Counted from the stretch's first letter, positions 11,985-22,734 are shown. The stretch: DNA of 64,000 nucleotides from Polyodon spathula (GCF_017654505.1 NC_054534.1:46227226-46291225); one strand, 5' to 3'. The notes: generated by a model from the sequence alone, not told the origin. Program-made: numbers and translations.

Positions 11985-12639
11985 ACAGGGCGTGAGCCAG
12001 GCTACCTCTTAGAGTTAGCAAATATTGAAACATATAAGAGAGGGCTCGTCGTTTGCTAAGGCCGAACATATAAAAGGGGGGTCCCCGCCATTTTGGGGAC
12101 CAGACACACAGAGGAGATCCCCTGCGCATAAATAGAGGCTTGAGGACATGAAAGGAAGGAAGAAAAGGGGGAACTCTGGCTCACAGAGCTGCCCTCAATT
12201 AGGTGAATTATAGTCTTCCAAAGCTGGGACAGAGATGCACCCCCAAAGAACCTGAAATGAGAAGAGAGCCTCGTGTTACGAAGGAAGCTCTCCTACAGCA
12301 AGGTTTAGCAAGAATAAGCTTAGCTCCTCAGTTAGCATAAGATGCTGAAAGAATGGGTTTGGCCGTGGGTCCCCTCATGGAGAACCCTCCTGTGGAGGTA
12401 AAGGAAGCGGAGCTTAACCAAGGGTTGGAGATAGTGAGATCACTACCAGCCCCCCCCCCCCAAAGAATGGACCCCCAGCTCCCCACTAAACTCTTATATG
12501 TGCAGTCAAACAAGAGAACCACCAATGCATATATTTAAGAAGGAACATGAAAGAAAACATTTAACATAACAAAGAAAATTAGAAACTGGCTAACAACTGA
12601 CTATGTGAAGACCCTCCACTCAGTGGAAATGAAAAAAAA
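11985..12639 (+). promoter_or_regulatory. promoter-like terminal segment beside the second DIRS-group element
   Basis: This stretch has higher GC than its surroundings and contains TATAAAAG at 12069-12076, followed by GGTCCCC...GGGGACC as a short inverted repeat. A purine-rich leader comes next. It directly abuts the 3' side of the DIRS-group element at 12.6-15.2 kb, so it may be that element's terminal promoter region or an unrelated LTR. A C11 run sits at about 12452. I see no coding content. The assignment is an inference from position and TATA content only. Confidence 0.35.
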
Positions 12640-13600
12640 AAAAAACTTTGTTTTTTAGGGGGAAAACCTTTGGTGGCCCAGGCAGAAAGGTCATCCCCAC
12701 TCCGGACATTCTAGTTCCAGACTGTTGTGCAGAAGATATCTCAGATGGGGAAGAACGTATGTATGATTCAACTGCTGATGAGGTCCAGCGCCCCATATTT
12801 TTTATTAGATGCTGGTTAATTTTTGCTCTTGCTGCTGATGTGGTTGATTATATTAAATGTAAAGAGTCCTTTGTATGTACTATAAAAGCCATAATCCAGT
12901 CCTGGTTGAATGGGATCGGATTATTCCTGCTTTGAGAACAGAAAATCAAATAGGTGGTCCAGCCACGTATGCTTGCGCTGTATTGATAAGTTCGCTGATT
13001 GGGTTCAGTTGAATATAAGGTGGTTGAAATGGGGTGTCGCTGATAGAGTTGGCAGAGCTGTAGGGTCCAGACTATGAAATCTGGAAATCTGTAAACAAAA
13101 GTGGTATCAGCTGCATTATTATAAATGCCTGGTAGATGGCGGGCTTGGATTAGAAAATTATTTGATACTGAAATTCATATTAATAGCCACAGTAAATGCA
13201 TGATTAGAGATGAACTAGAACAGTCTTTATTGATGATATGAACTGTAGATTTGTTATCACAAAAGAAGAGCATTGGCTACTTTAACCAAAGATGACATCG
13301 TGATGTGCTGTTGCGACTACTGGGTACATTTCGAGATGGGCTGTGGATTTTAGATGCAGGGATAGGTTTTTCGTTTAATAATGGTCATGCACCAGAAAAC
13401 TATTGATTATTTCAAAGACTTTCGAGTCCCATGAATGAAGAGTCTGTAAATAAAGCCAGATTGTGCGGTGCTGAAATGAAATCCTCACAGAACATGGACA
13501 GGCCATTCCAATGTTGTATAAGAGCGGACCACATTTTAATGTCTTTCCTGGCTTCGGATGAAATATTGATGTAGGGTCCAAGTTTTTTGCTGTTGATGAA
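12640..13600 (-). pseudogene. DIRS-group RNase H and recombinase C-terminus
   Basis: Minus-strand translation across 13260-13040 gives FLCDNKSTVHIINKD and NFLIQARHLPGIYN, RNase H motifs. Next comes a short tyrosine-recombinase N-terminal stretch (FNQDWIMAFIVHTKDSLHL, about 12910-12850). At 12820-12741 the frame reads HLIKNMGRWTSSAVESYIR, the recombinase C-terminus with the expected catalytic tyrosine in SYIR. The catalytic R and HxxR portion between them is missing, so most of the recombinase catalytic domain has been deleted while its two ends remain. Confidence 0.7.
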
Positions 13601-13604
13601 AGTG

Positions 13605-14497
13605 CTAGTAATCGAGGTAAAAATGTCCGACCTTGAGGGATAATGCTAATTGCAAAATTAAGATGACCCAGTAATTTGAGTAGCGCATGTTTTCTGATCG
13701 TTTTATTGACCTGAAAGTTCTGGATAAGGGAATGAATATTATCGAATTTAGATAGAGGGAGGCTGGCTTTGAACTTTTCTGTGTCCAGTATGATTCCTAG
13801 AATTCCAGTGCATGAAGGGGACCGATTGAAAGTGGGGTGCGAACCTCTGAAAATAAACCTTAAAGACTAGTGATCAATTCTGCTGGCAGATCTGAGGGCA
13901 GAGATATCGAGAGAAAATCATCAAGCAGGTGGAGCAGAAATGGAACATGATATGAATTGATAAGTATCCAGCTGCAGCAGCCAAAAACTGCATAGAAAAA
14001 TATGTTTTCTTCCCAGCATATTCCAAACAGGTGGTGAAGAGAAGAATGAATTGGCATTACTTTAAAAGCGTCTGATATATCTGCTTTTGCTTACCAGGAG
14101 CCGCAACCTACCAATTTATTTGAATTAATTGCATCCGATATGGTAATGTACTGTAGAGAGAATTGATCGTGAGGAATGAGCGAGTTGATGTTGCTAGTGC
14201 TTGATTCCCGTGGTACTGACAGGTCATTGATAAGACGTTTTTTTTTACAGACATTTTCCGAGTGGCAATGCCAGTGGGGTTAATCCTGAATACTGGAAAT
14301 GAGGGAGCTACAAATGGGCTGACCATAAATCCTTTTTTAATCTCTTTTTTAATAAGATTACTGTGTTGGGCTCTTAAGTAGCAGCAAAGTTTTTTACTTT
14401 GAAAGGAGGAGGAGGGAGGGAGGGATTTGACTGAGTCAGGTTTTAGTCCGTCAAGTAAATAGTTGACGAATATTTTATCCAGGAGTTTATGTTTCAA
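13605..14497 (-). pseudogene. DIRS-group reverse transcriptase
   Basis: Frame 14497-14108 carries NLIKKEIKKGFMVSPFV and FPVFRINPTGIATRK, the RT fingers. A frameshift follows. Frame 14057-13860 carries MPIHSSLHHLFGICWE and then SYHVPFLLHLLDDFLSI, where LLDDF is the (F/Y)xDD-type catalytic box. The expected segment between WE..FFYAV and CWILINSYHV is shortened, so the RLPFG-type motif is missing. The region 13860-13605 carries the thumb (LGHLNFAISIIPQGRTFLPR). Non-functional. Confidence 0.75.
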
Positions 14498-14688
14498 TTT
14501 GGGAATATTAACAGGACTGGAGACTATGAGTGTTGCAGAAAGTCACTTTGGAGCTACTGGGAAGATGGCTTTTTTAGAATGGGTGTCCAAGCAGAAACTG
14601 CACATATGGATATTTTTGCATTGTCTCATCGAGCAGATACAGAAATTGGAATTGTTACTTATTTGCTTTCCTCCTGCTATCTGATTCT

Positions 14689-15242
14689 TCAACCGAATTT
14701 GTCTTCTCTTGTAGATTTCTCAGCTGGGGCTGAAGAATGGGTGGGGTTAGGGATGGAGATTCTGTTAGAGAAATAGGGAGGAGTATTGCAGGCTGCTGAT
14801 CTGAAGGAGGTTGATGCAATGGCAGCTTTCGGGCAGAGAGAGGTTGAGTGGCCGGTGGAAACGCAGACCTCGCATGTGTTGCCTCTGAGGCCACTGAAAA
14901 TCCTGTTGAATAGGTCTGAATCCGATTGTGCCCATTCAATGATGTGGTTGCCTGTTGCCAAAATAGCTGCTGCTGTTGCTGAAAATGATTTGTGGTAATC
15001 AAAAAACATGGTTCCTCCATATCTGACAGATAGTTCCACTATACAGAATTCATAAGAATCCAGTTCTTGTCAGAGGTCTGGGTATGCTAAACATACTGTA
15101 GCACATCTCTCTAGATAGTGTAGGTAAGGACTGATTCCCCCAAGGTTAGATTTTTCAGTAATCTGGGGTCTCTGGATTTGAATGTGACTGATAAATTTCT
15201 GCAATGCACCACTCTGTGGTCAAGACATTCAGATGTAGCCAT
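14689..15242 (-). pseudogene. DIRS-group gag with CCHC knuckle
   Basis: The likely start is the ATG at 15242 (MATSECLDHRVVHCRN). The frame 15039-14689 contains SATAAAILATGNHIIEWA, DLFNRIFSGLRGN and then CEVCVSTGHSTSLC, a CX2CX4HX4C zinc knuckle that in retroelement gag binds RNA. The +1 frame is also open, giving a Gln/Pro-rich shadow. Stops lie between the start and the knuckle. The family match is from memory of DIRS-type gag proteins. Confidence 0.7.
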
Positions 15243-16261
15243 TTTAAGAATTGAGGTTAGTTTCTGATATTTACTTAATTAACTCTAAAAGGATTTTTAT
15301 AAACAGCTTCTTTTAATAAGATAGTATAAATATTATCATATGGTATTCTTTTTTGATGTAAATCGCTGTTAATAAGAACTTGTAAAGGCTTACTGCTAAA
15401 AAAATGCTAACTACTAAATTAGTTAAATTAATGATTACATGTTTTTTTTCTGATTGATTTACAATAGTCAAATATTATTTAAATATATGTGGCAAACATT
15501 TTTCTGGATAACAGATCAAGAAAATAACTTAGTAAGTTTTCAGTGTGTGAAGGGCATAGCGGGCAGCTTGTCAGATTGAGTGCCGCGGGAAACTTACACA
15601 GGTTCAAAACAAACCCCCTCAAAGATGCCTCGGACAGTACTGCCTTTCTCTCTGTGATTTACTTTTTACAAACAAAAATGCTACCACAGAACAAATACGT
15701 AAAGAAAAAGTTTGTGAAAATGCTGAAAATTATTTTTGCTGAATAAGATCGCCATGGCAGTGCTTTCTATTTATGTCTTGAATTCTCCTCGTTTATTCAT
15801 TTTATTTTTTGAATGACAAAAAATACAACTGCACTGCAGGCTGTTGGTCTTTTATTTGCAGACCAAGATAGTGAGCCCAAAAGTTATGATCCTCAACACA
15901 GTTCAGCTCTCGAGATAGGAAGAGACGAGGTAGCAAACAGCAGCAGCAAAAAAAAAAAAAAAACCACTAAAAACTGTATTGTATGTATTGTATAGAAGTG
16001 CAATCATATTTGTTCTACACATCTACCAAATGAAGACATGAACAAGCTCTAGGGTTTTCTTCTATTGTTGCGTTATATTTGTATGGCCTACACTCATCTA
16101 TTTACATATCTTTCTATTAGAACCTTTCCAATCTGTAATTTACAATCATTATATTTTAATATATTTTATAACAAAAAAAAAGAAAAGAAAGATTTACCAC
16201 TGTTCCCACGTTATACATTTTTGGGGGTAACTGCAGACAATAATGATCAGACTTGTGAATG
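15243..16261. other. no recognisable gene
   Basis: AT-rich sequence with short poly-A runs (about 15948-15962). Nothing recognised. Confidence 0.5.
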
Positions 16262-17098
16262 AATATTAGGCTACTGACAAGCTCATACTGTCCAGACTGT
16301 AACATACTGACAAGCTCATACTGTCTAGACTGTAACATACTGACAATCTCATACTGTCCAGACTGTAACATACTGACAATCTCATACTGTCCAGACTGTA
16401 ACATACTGACAAGCTTATACTGTCTAGACTGTAACATACTGACAAGCTCATACTGTCTAGACTGTAACATACTGACAATCTCATACTGTCCAGACTGTAA
16501 CATACTGACAAACTCATACTGTCCAGACTGTAATGTACTGACAAGCTTATACCGTCCAGACTGTAACATACTGACAATCTCATACTGTCCAGATTGTAAC
16601 ACTGACAAACTCATACTGTCCAGACTGTAACATACTGACAAACTCATACTGTCCAGACTGTAACATACTGACAAGCTTATACCGTCCAGACTGTAACATA
16701 CTGACAAGCTCATACTGTCCAGATTGTAACACTGACAAACTCATACTGTCCAGACTGTAACATACTGACAAGCTCATACTGTCCAGACTGTAACGTACTG
16801 ACAAGCTTATACCGTCCAGACTGTAACCTACTGACAAGCTTATACTGTCCAGATTGTAACACTGACAAACTCATACTGTCCAGACTGTAACATACTGACA
16901 AGCTCATACTGTCCAGACTGTAACGTACTGACAAGCTTATACCGTCCAGACTGTAACCTACTGACAAGCTCATACTGTCCAGACTGTAACACTGACAAAC
17001 TCATACTGTCCAGACTGTAACGTACTATAAGCTCATACGGTCCAGACTGTAACGTACTGACAAGCTCGTACTGTTCAGACTGTAACGTCCCAATGTGT
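16262..17098. repeat. 33-bp minisatellite with 130-bp higher-order unit
   Basis: About 25 tandem copies of a 33-bp unit (core ACAAGCTCATACTGTCCAGA). From about 16591 the array has a four-monomer higher-order period. The variant AGAYTGTAACACTGACAAAC recurs at 16591, 16721, 16851 and 16981, that is every 130 bp (three 33-bp monomers plus one 31-bp monomer lacking TA). Because 33 is a multiple of three, long open frames appear on both strands (SLSVCYSLD-type repeats). I regard these as artefacts of the repeat. Confidence 0.95.
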
Positions 17099-17994
17099 CC
17101 ACACACTAAATAATTACAAATCTTTGTAACTATCTTCGTAATTTTTCAGAGTGTGGAATGTTTTATGTTGAAAACAAAAAAATGAAGGCCAATGAATGAC
17201 TCACATGTGTCATTGTTAGATAAACTAGTAATTGTATTAATTAATTAATTTGTACTGAATGAAGTATGAATTATGTTATAATAGGGGTCTCTACGACATT
17301 TAGTTTTTGGGTTGTACAGTGAAAACATTTTTGTATTTATGTATTGTATAGTTAATTTAATTAAATTATACATGTAAACATCATTATTTTTTGCTTTAAA
17401 TATGCATCTATGGTCTCCCTATATATTAATTGCTGAAATATTTATTGTTGCTGATGTTTTGTTTCTAATGTTTTGTGAATTAAAAAAATAGAAAAAGAGT
17501 ATACAGTATATTACATAGTTTTCGAACACTATCCTCTCCTTAAGACATGCAATGTACAAAGTACTGTCTAAAATAATTTATTTGGAAATTATTTCACATT
17601 TACCTATATTTTACCCAGTTTTCCAATCAAATAATAAAATGCATACCTTTACAACCAACCATTTCATAGCCTGCAATAAAGAATGTGGAATCTTGAGAGT
17701 TTAGTCCCCTGGGTTTAGTTACGTTTTATTCCAGTTGAGTTATTGTAACATGATCCTTGGAACAGCTCCAATAGCTGAAGGGGTCATGGGTCATGGGGAA
17801 CCACGTCCTGCCACAGATTTAGTGCAGGTCCAGGCTAGCGTGAGCACCCTGCTGTAAAGGAAAATAAAAGAACAACAGTTAATTACAGTAAGTGTACGTG
17901 TGCCATTTCTCCTAGTCAATAACTAATAATTATTGACATGACGACGAAGAGTAAAAATAAATAAATAAACACCCAGAAGCAGGCTACACTTTGG
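17099..17994. other. no recognisable gene; possible 5' flank of the Gypsy element
   Basis: AT-rich up to about 17700. The stretch 17740-17960 is less AT-rich and directly precedes the Gypsy gag start, so it may be a degraded LTR or leader, but no LTR partner was identified. Confidence 0.45.
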
Positions 17995-18640
17995 ATGGCA
18001 GTGGTGACTTTTGGAAGCTTTAGAGAGTTTGGTGAGAGCACTGACTGGACAGAGTATGTGGAACGGCTTGGACACTATTTCGTAGCTAATGATATTACTG
18101 ATTGAGGTAATCAGCGCACCATATTTCTAAGCGGTCTCAAAACGTACAGTCTCATCAGGAATTTGGCATCGCTATTGAAACCTACTGATAAGAGTTTTGC
18201 TGAACTGTGTTAATTGTTAGACAGCATAAAAACCCTAAACCGTTAGAGATTGTGCAGACTTTTAAATTTCACAATAGATTTCGGCAGCCAGGGGAATCTG
18301 TGGCAACTTATGTAGCCGAATTGAAATGGTTGTCTGAACATTGTGTTTTTGGGGAGATGCTGGATAGGATGCTGTGTGTCAGATTTGTATGCGGCTTGCA
18401 AGATGACTGCATTCAGCGCCGTTTGTTATTGGAAAGTGCATTGGATTTTAAGATGGCTGTGGGGATTGCTCAGCATGCCACATGCTGCAAGAGATTGTAG
18501 ATTCAAGGACGTTGTTTGCCATAGCTGCAATAAGAAGGGTCACATTGCAAAAATGTGTCGCAATAAAAATCAGCCATGCCAACACAGATGGGGCTGGCAA
18601 CCCAAGATGCCTAAAGCTACACATAGTTTAGAAGGGGAGG
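17995..18640 (+). pseudogene. Gypsy gag with CCHC zinc knuckle
   Basis: The start ATG at 17995 gives MAVVTFGSFREFGESTDWTE, a typical Gypsy gag N-terminus, with an early stop after NDITD and another after SFAELC. The capsid-like part follows in 18207-18500 (EIVQTFKFHNRFRQPGE, VATYVAELKWLSEHC, LVCGLQ-like FVCGLQDDC). The frame at about 18490-18600 holds CHSCNKKGHIAKMC, a CX2CX4HX4C knuckle. At least two stops and one frameshift break the gene. Gag would form the particle that packages element RNA. Confidence 0.8.
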
Positions 18641-18643
18641 TAG

Positions 18644-18855
18644 GTGAAGATGAACCTGAGGTTGTTTACAGTATGCACCAAGCAAAAACAGAAAGTAGAG
18701 CCATTTACTGTGACTGTGAAGGCGCAAGGAGAAGAATTGCAAATGAAAGTTGATACAGGGGCATCATGCACAGTTATCAGTGAGCGCACGTACAGAGGCA
18801 CGTGGCATGGCAAGCAGTTACCCTTACTCAGTAAGTCTGCCATCAAGCTGTGCAC
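18644..18855 (+). pseudogene. Gypsy aspartic protease domain
   Basis: The frame contains VEPFTVTVKAQGEELQMKVD followed by TGASCTVISERTY. The DTGAS catalytic loop of a retropepsin is intact. The domain stops early at KSAIKLCTW, where it is fused in frame to integrase. The usual C-terminal flap/helix (ILG-type) is missing, so it is unlikely to fold. Confidence 0.8.
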
Positions 18856-19631
18856 ATGGGGGAACAGAATCATTGTACCTCTGCAAAGCCAGGAGAAAGT
18901 CATTGTTGAACTTCATGAAGCACATCCGGGCATCTCTCGCATGAAGAGCCTAGCCAGAAGTATGGTGTGGTGGCCTTACATGGACCAAGCATTGGAGAGA
19001 AAGGTGAGAAAATGCACCATTTTACATTCCGTGCATCGCCACCCGCACCGCTACACCCGTGGGAGTGGCCTGACAGACCGTGGGCCCATCTGCATGTGGA
19101 TTATGCAGGTCCATTTATGAGGAAGATGTTCTTGATCCTCATTGATGCCCACTCCAAGTGGATAGATGTTCATGTTATGTCTTCTGCTACTTCTCAACCT
19201 ACCATAAATCAACTGAGGGTCACCTTTGCAACGCATGGGCTGCCCGAGATGCTAGTAACAGATAAGGGAACAGCATTTAATAGTGAAGAGTTCCAGCAGT
19301 TTTGTAAGAAAAACAGCATTAACTCTGTCAGAACATCACCTTACCACCCTGCATTCAATGGGCTTGCTGAAAGACAGTAAAGGAGGGGTTAAAGAAAATG
19401 AGGACTGGCACAATTGAAACCAAATTGGCCCGGTTTTTGTTCCATTACAGAATCACACCTCAAACCACAACTGGTTCATCGCCGGCAGAATTACTGACGG
19501 GACGTAGACCACGATCGTGTTTTGATTTGCTGAGACCAGCAGTGGCAGGGAGAGTGAGAGCTGTGCAAGCTAAGCAGAAGTTTCAATATGATCAGCATGC
19601 CAAAGATCGAAAAAATGACATGCTTTTCTGA
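18856..19631 (+). pseudogene. Gypsy integrase
   Basis: It begins with an H2C2-type zinc region (VELHEAHPGISRMKSLARSM, VWWPYMD) whose C-x-x-C half is degraded. The core follows in 18967-19380: LHVDYAGPF (first Asp), LVTDKGTAF (second Asp; the usual Asn is Lys here) and SPYHPAFNGLAERQ (catalytic Glu), then a stop. The C-terminal part continues in another frame (19398-19631, FLFHYRITPQTTTGSSPAEL). The stop after AERQ fits a one-base loss. Integrase would join cDNA to the host genome. Confidence 0.85.
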
Positions 19632-19640
19632 TATAAATTT

Positions 19641-20319
19641 AAGTGTGTTTCTAGAATTGTTTTCGCTTATGAGTTGTAACAAATGCATTTGTGCTGCAGG
19701 CAAAGCTGAAATGGAGGCATTTTTATACTAAGCTTTGTACATGATAGTGTAATAAAAGTTGGCCCCTTAATCAGCATGCAAATGAAAATTAGCAGCAGGG
19801 GACGCTGAAAGTGGGAATATTTGTGGGGAAAATGTTTATTATTATTATTGTTGTCGTTGTTGTTGTTGTTGTATTTCATTGTTAATTATTGTAAAATAGC
19901 ATTTATTGTCGTGTTGTACAGTCATGTAATGTAGAACCCTACCTGTGTTGCCTTTGTGTTGTTGTGTGAATGTCACCTTGAGAGGTACAATAATGCTCTG
20001 GGGTGTCTGTGTGTGTTTTGAGTGTGTGGTGCTAAGCAGTATTTGCTTTTTTTGTAAATACTATCAACAGCCTTCACACTCAATTTACTAACTTGCTCAA
20101 GTTATTATTATAAACATCAACCTCAATCGAGACTCCAAATTCAAAGTAAATAGATAATTAAGAGCATTCTTGTGTTAACATAAGAATAATTGCGTCTGTC
20201 AACTCTTATAACTGACTCGCTAATTTCTCTCTGTAAAATTGCATGTTACATTCGTGCAGAGCTCGCTACCTGCCACGTAGATCCAAAAGGGTGTCTGTGC
20301 AGACTGGAGGCTCCAGCCG
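19641..20319. other. no recognisable gene; possible 3' flank of the Gypsy element
   Basis: Contains (TTG)n-like simple sequence at about 19840-19870 and a T/G-rich stretch at 19920-20050. A degraded LTR is possible, but I found no partner copy. Confidence 0.4.
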
Positions 20320-20375
20320 TGTAGCTCTTACTTTGTAGCTCCTGCCCTGTAGCTCCAGCCGTGTAGCTCCTGCAC
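20320..20375. repeat. four tandem 14-bp repeats
   Basis: Four consecutive 14-bp units beginning TGTAGCTC (20320, 20334, 20348, 20362), differing at a few positions. Confidence 0.85.
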
Positions 20376-21557
20376 AAGGAAGTAAACAATAAAGCAAATT
20401 AATAATTCCACGGATAGTTTCAAACGCACACATTTTTTTTTATACTATATTATTCGCATTCACTCATAGGGAAATATATTTTTGTATGGTAATTTCAAAT
20501 CATCATTGTAATGTGAAATACACATTTTTTCCCCCTGTATTATTTTCCACAGAGTGTTATAGTAAATTAGTAAAAAAAAAAAAAAAGTATAACAGCAACT
20601 GTCCTTTTATATGCTTTGATGTGAACTGACTACACCTGCAGTACAGGGACAGAACAAGAACTGGAACTTTTGGTCTTTTGTACATTTAGTTGACAGAGTA
20701 AATTATCTTTAATTTACATTCTCTTTTTTATTACTATCTTTCAGTGATTTTATTAGGGGAGACCAGGGCTAGTAGTTTCTGGGGCTTAATGATACAGTGC
20801 TATATTTTTTTATTTATTTTTTAATACAGATGACATTAGTACACAATCTTGCTCTGAAAAAGTTGTGATTATGTGCTAGTATGCAGATCATTGTATGTAT
20901 TTGTACTTGTATTTTTTTAATGTCAGCACCATATGAACATGCCCCAGTAAAAACTTACCCCAGTAACTGAAAAGATTATACAAACAAGGAACATTTATAT
21001 GCAGGTGGTACAGCATACATACAGAGATCCTCAAGTGCCAGAGATATGTAATCCTTGCAGATATTTTTATATTCTCAACTCCTGAAGGCTAAGTATGTAG
21101 TACATTACTTCCACATGGTAATGTTCTCAATTAAATCATTAGTAGAAAAAAGTTTAAATGAGATGACTCAGCTAATGAGAATTGAAGTAATAGACCCCAG
21201 GTATATGTGGGTGCAGAAAATATTATAAAACTTTATTGATCCTTTGAAGAACAGAATCCTGAGGACTCTTCTATCAATGCACCAGACCAGGGGCTCCCCA
21301 GAAGAAGATCTTGCAATTTATTCCTTTGAGTCAGAGCAAGCTACTTTATTATTTAACAGAATTTGAGTTTGTTGATAAGGACTGGAAGGTCAAGTTGTTC
21401 ACCAGAAATCTGTAGCCATTTTAAAACATTCTATTTACAAACAAGGACATTAAACAATTTAATTTAAAGTGGAAAACTGTATTAAACATTTTATATACAT
21501 TTCAAAATAAAATAAAAAACACCCTCTCACTGAAAATAAAAAAGGCAGACATTTTTA
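20376..21557. other. no recognisable gene
   Basis: AT-rich with short A and T runs. Nothing recognised. Confidence 0.5.
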
Positions 21558-21682
21558 AAATGGACTGTATCCAGGTTTCATGAAAAAGTGTTCATGTGAA
21601 ATAATATCCTAACTTCACCCCTAACCCTAATCTGAGTGTTTCGCGGGGATGTTATTTCACATGAAAACGGGGTACAGTCCAT
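21558..21682. mobile_element. small fold-back (inverted-repeat) element
   Basis: The left arm from 21558 (AATGGACTGTATCC, then TTCATGTGAAATAATATCC) pairs with the right arm (GGATGTTATTTCACATGAA, then GGGTACAGTCCATT). The loop contains CCCTAACCCTAA. The 125-bp palindrome resembles a short MITE of unknown family. The inverted arms are directly visible. Confidence 0.7.
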
Positions 21683-21766
21683 TGGACAGAAGTCAAGGTC
21701 AGAGGTTGAGCTAGCTTTTCTGTTCATGCATTCCTGAAACACACATGCCCAAATACTAAACTAATG

Positions 21767-21803
21767 TTATATATGATATATATATATATATATCATTATA
21801 TAT

Positions 21804-21845
<42 letters not shown>
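21767..21845. repeat. (TA)n-rich tract
   Basis: Imperfect TA dinucleotide repeat directly upstream of a MITE. Confidence 0.9.
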
Positions 21846-21846
<1 letters not shown>

Positions 21847-21847
<1 letters not shown>

Positions 21848-22021
21848 GAGTGCCTTGAAAAAGTATTTGGCCCCCATCCCTTTTTTCACATTTCAAACTC
21901 TGTGAAGAAGAATGTGTGACTCACAAATAAAAATTCCCAATCTAATGCATCAAAATCCCAGGCTGTGAGACTCTTAAATGTGAAAAAAGGGGTGGGGCCT
22001 GAATACTTTTTCAAGGCACTG
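21847..22021. mobile_element. Tc1-like MITE with both ends
   Basis: About 175 bp. The left end AGTGCCTTGAAAAAGTATT, then CCCATCCCTTTTTTCACATTT, matches the reverse complement of the right end (AAATGTGAAAAAAGGGGTGG, then CTTTTTCAAGGCACT). The interior is non-coding. It is flanked by a TA-rich tract on one side and TA-GATA on the other, fitting TA target-site use. A non-autonomous Tc1/mariner derivative. Confidence 0.85.
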
Positions 22022-22091
<70 letters not shown>

Positions 22092-22092
22092 T
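22022..22092. repeat. (GATA)n microsatellite
   Basis: Perfect tetranucleotide run starting at the MITE end and continuing for about 70 bp. Confidence 0.97.
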
Positions 22093-22330
22093 TCCCGATT
22101 GTGGAGCTGCATACGTACCATTTAAAAATGTGACAAACATCATGTGTGTGCGCTTCGGTCTGCGAGACAAAATATGTTTCCATCCAATTGATTTATTTTA
22201 TGTTAATGTAACCTCTGCATGGTTTCCACTTCACTATAGAAACCCCTCAAAACTCCCAGCTGTCTATTTTCCACATATCACAGGGCGAAGTCTTTGCACA
22301 GGGTCACGCAATATCTGCACTCCGTAATGT
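22093..22330 (+). repeat. dispersed repeat, partial third copy
   Basis: The start (TGTGGAGCTGCATACGTACC and TTTAAAAATGTGACAAAC) matches 30580-30660 (GGTGGAGCTGCATTTGTGCC and ATAAAAATGTGAGAAAC). Weaker similarity exists to the reverse strand near 58990. In each case the repeat begins next to a simple-sequence tract. Similarity fades after about 22180. The family is not recognised. Confidence 0.7.
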
Positions 22331-22653
22331 GGAACTGGGCATGGCTCTCCTGAATGTACTCCCTCGTGAACATCTTCCAGTTTACACCTGTTTGAATTGT
22401 AAGAATGTTTAATTAGTTTTTTAATGTAGTTCCTGTTGTTTCAAGGTACTTAAACAATAAAAAAAAAAAAAACGTATTTAACAGATTGCTCAAATAACAT
22501 TTGAAACAGATTAATATGTTTAAAAACAATTAAAAAATTATATTACATAAAAAATGTAAAAATAAAAACTTTAAACATTAAGTAAACCTTCATAGTGTAC
22601 TATCCATTGGATGGACCTCTAGGTGCCGCCTTCCGCTATATTGGTCCCTTGGC

Positions 22654-22665
22654 TTATAAAAAGGA
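22654..22665 (+). promoter_or_regulatory. TATA-like box with nearby CCAAT-type motifs
   Basis: TTATAAAAAGG lies 70-80 bp before a plus-strand open frame starting at 22731. TTGGTCC at 22641 and CCATTGG at 22604 are CCAAT-type motifs in suitable upstream positions. It could be a core promoter of the adjacent inverted-repeat element, or chance in AT-rich DNA. Confidence 0.3.
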
Positions 22666-22734
22666 CAGTGATACAACTGACAACATTGTCAGCAGTGTTT
22701 TAATGTAGCAGCTCTCCTGCCTTCAACACAGTGA

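Larger units (their letters stand above)
12640..15242 (-). mobile_element. second DIRS-group retrotransposon (non-DIRS1 type), decayed
   Basis: The minus strand carries gag with a zinc knuckle, an RT, an RNase H and the extreme C-terminus of a tyrosine recombinase, in DIRS order. The protein text differs completely from the 6.2-9.9 kb element: RT reads KKGFMVSPFVAPSFPVFRINP and LLHLLDDFLSI. It is a distinct lineage related to the DIRS/Ngaro-type polyproteins abundant in amphibians and fish. Several internal deletions shorten it to about 2.6 kb. Many stops are present. Confidence 0.8.
17995..19640 (+). mobile_element. Ty3/Gypsy retrotransposon lacking RT and RNase H
   Basis: The plus strand encodes gag with zinc knuckle, aspartic protease and integrase, but nothing between protease and integrase. 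Protease ends in KSAIKLCTW and integrase starts GNRIIVPLQSQEKV in the same frame at about 18850. In intact relatives roughly 2 kb of RT/RNase H lies between these two points. No LTR pair was identified around it. Confidence 0.85.

Noticed and set aside
16262..17098. Possible CRISPR-like array
   Set aside because: Units are head-to-tail with no unique spacers, in a eukaryotic repeat context. It is a minisatellite.
16156..17106. Long open frames on both strands with SLSVCYSLD or ILTSSYCPDCN repeats
   Set aside because: They follow from a 33-bp repeat lacking stops in several frames. The frames break where a 31-bp monomer occurs, and both strands are open equally, so there is no evidence of a protein.
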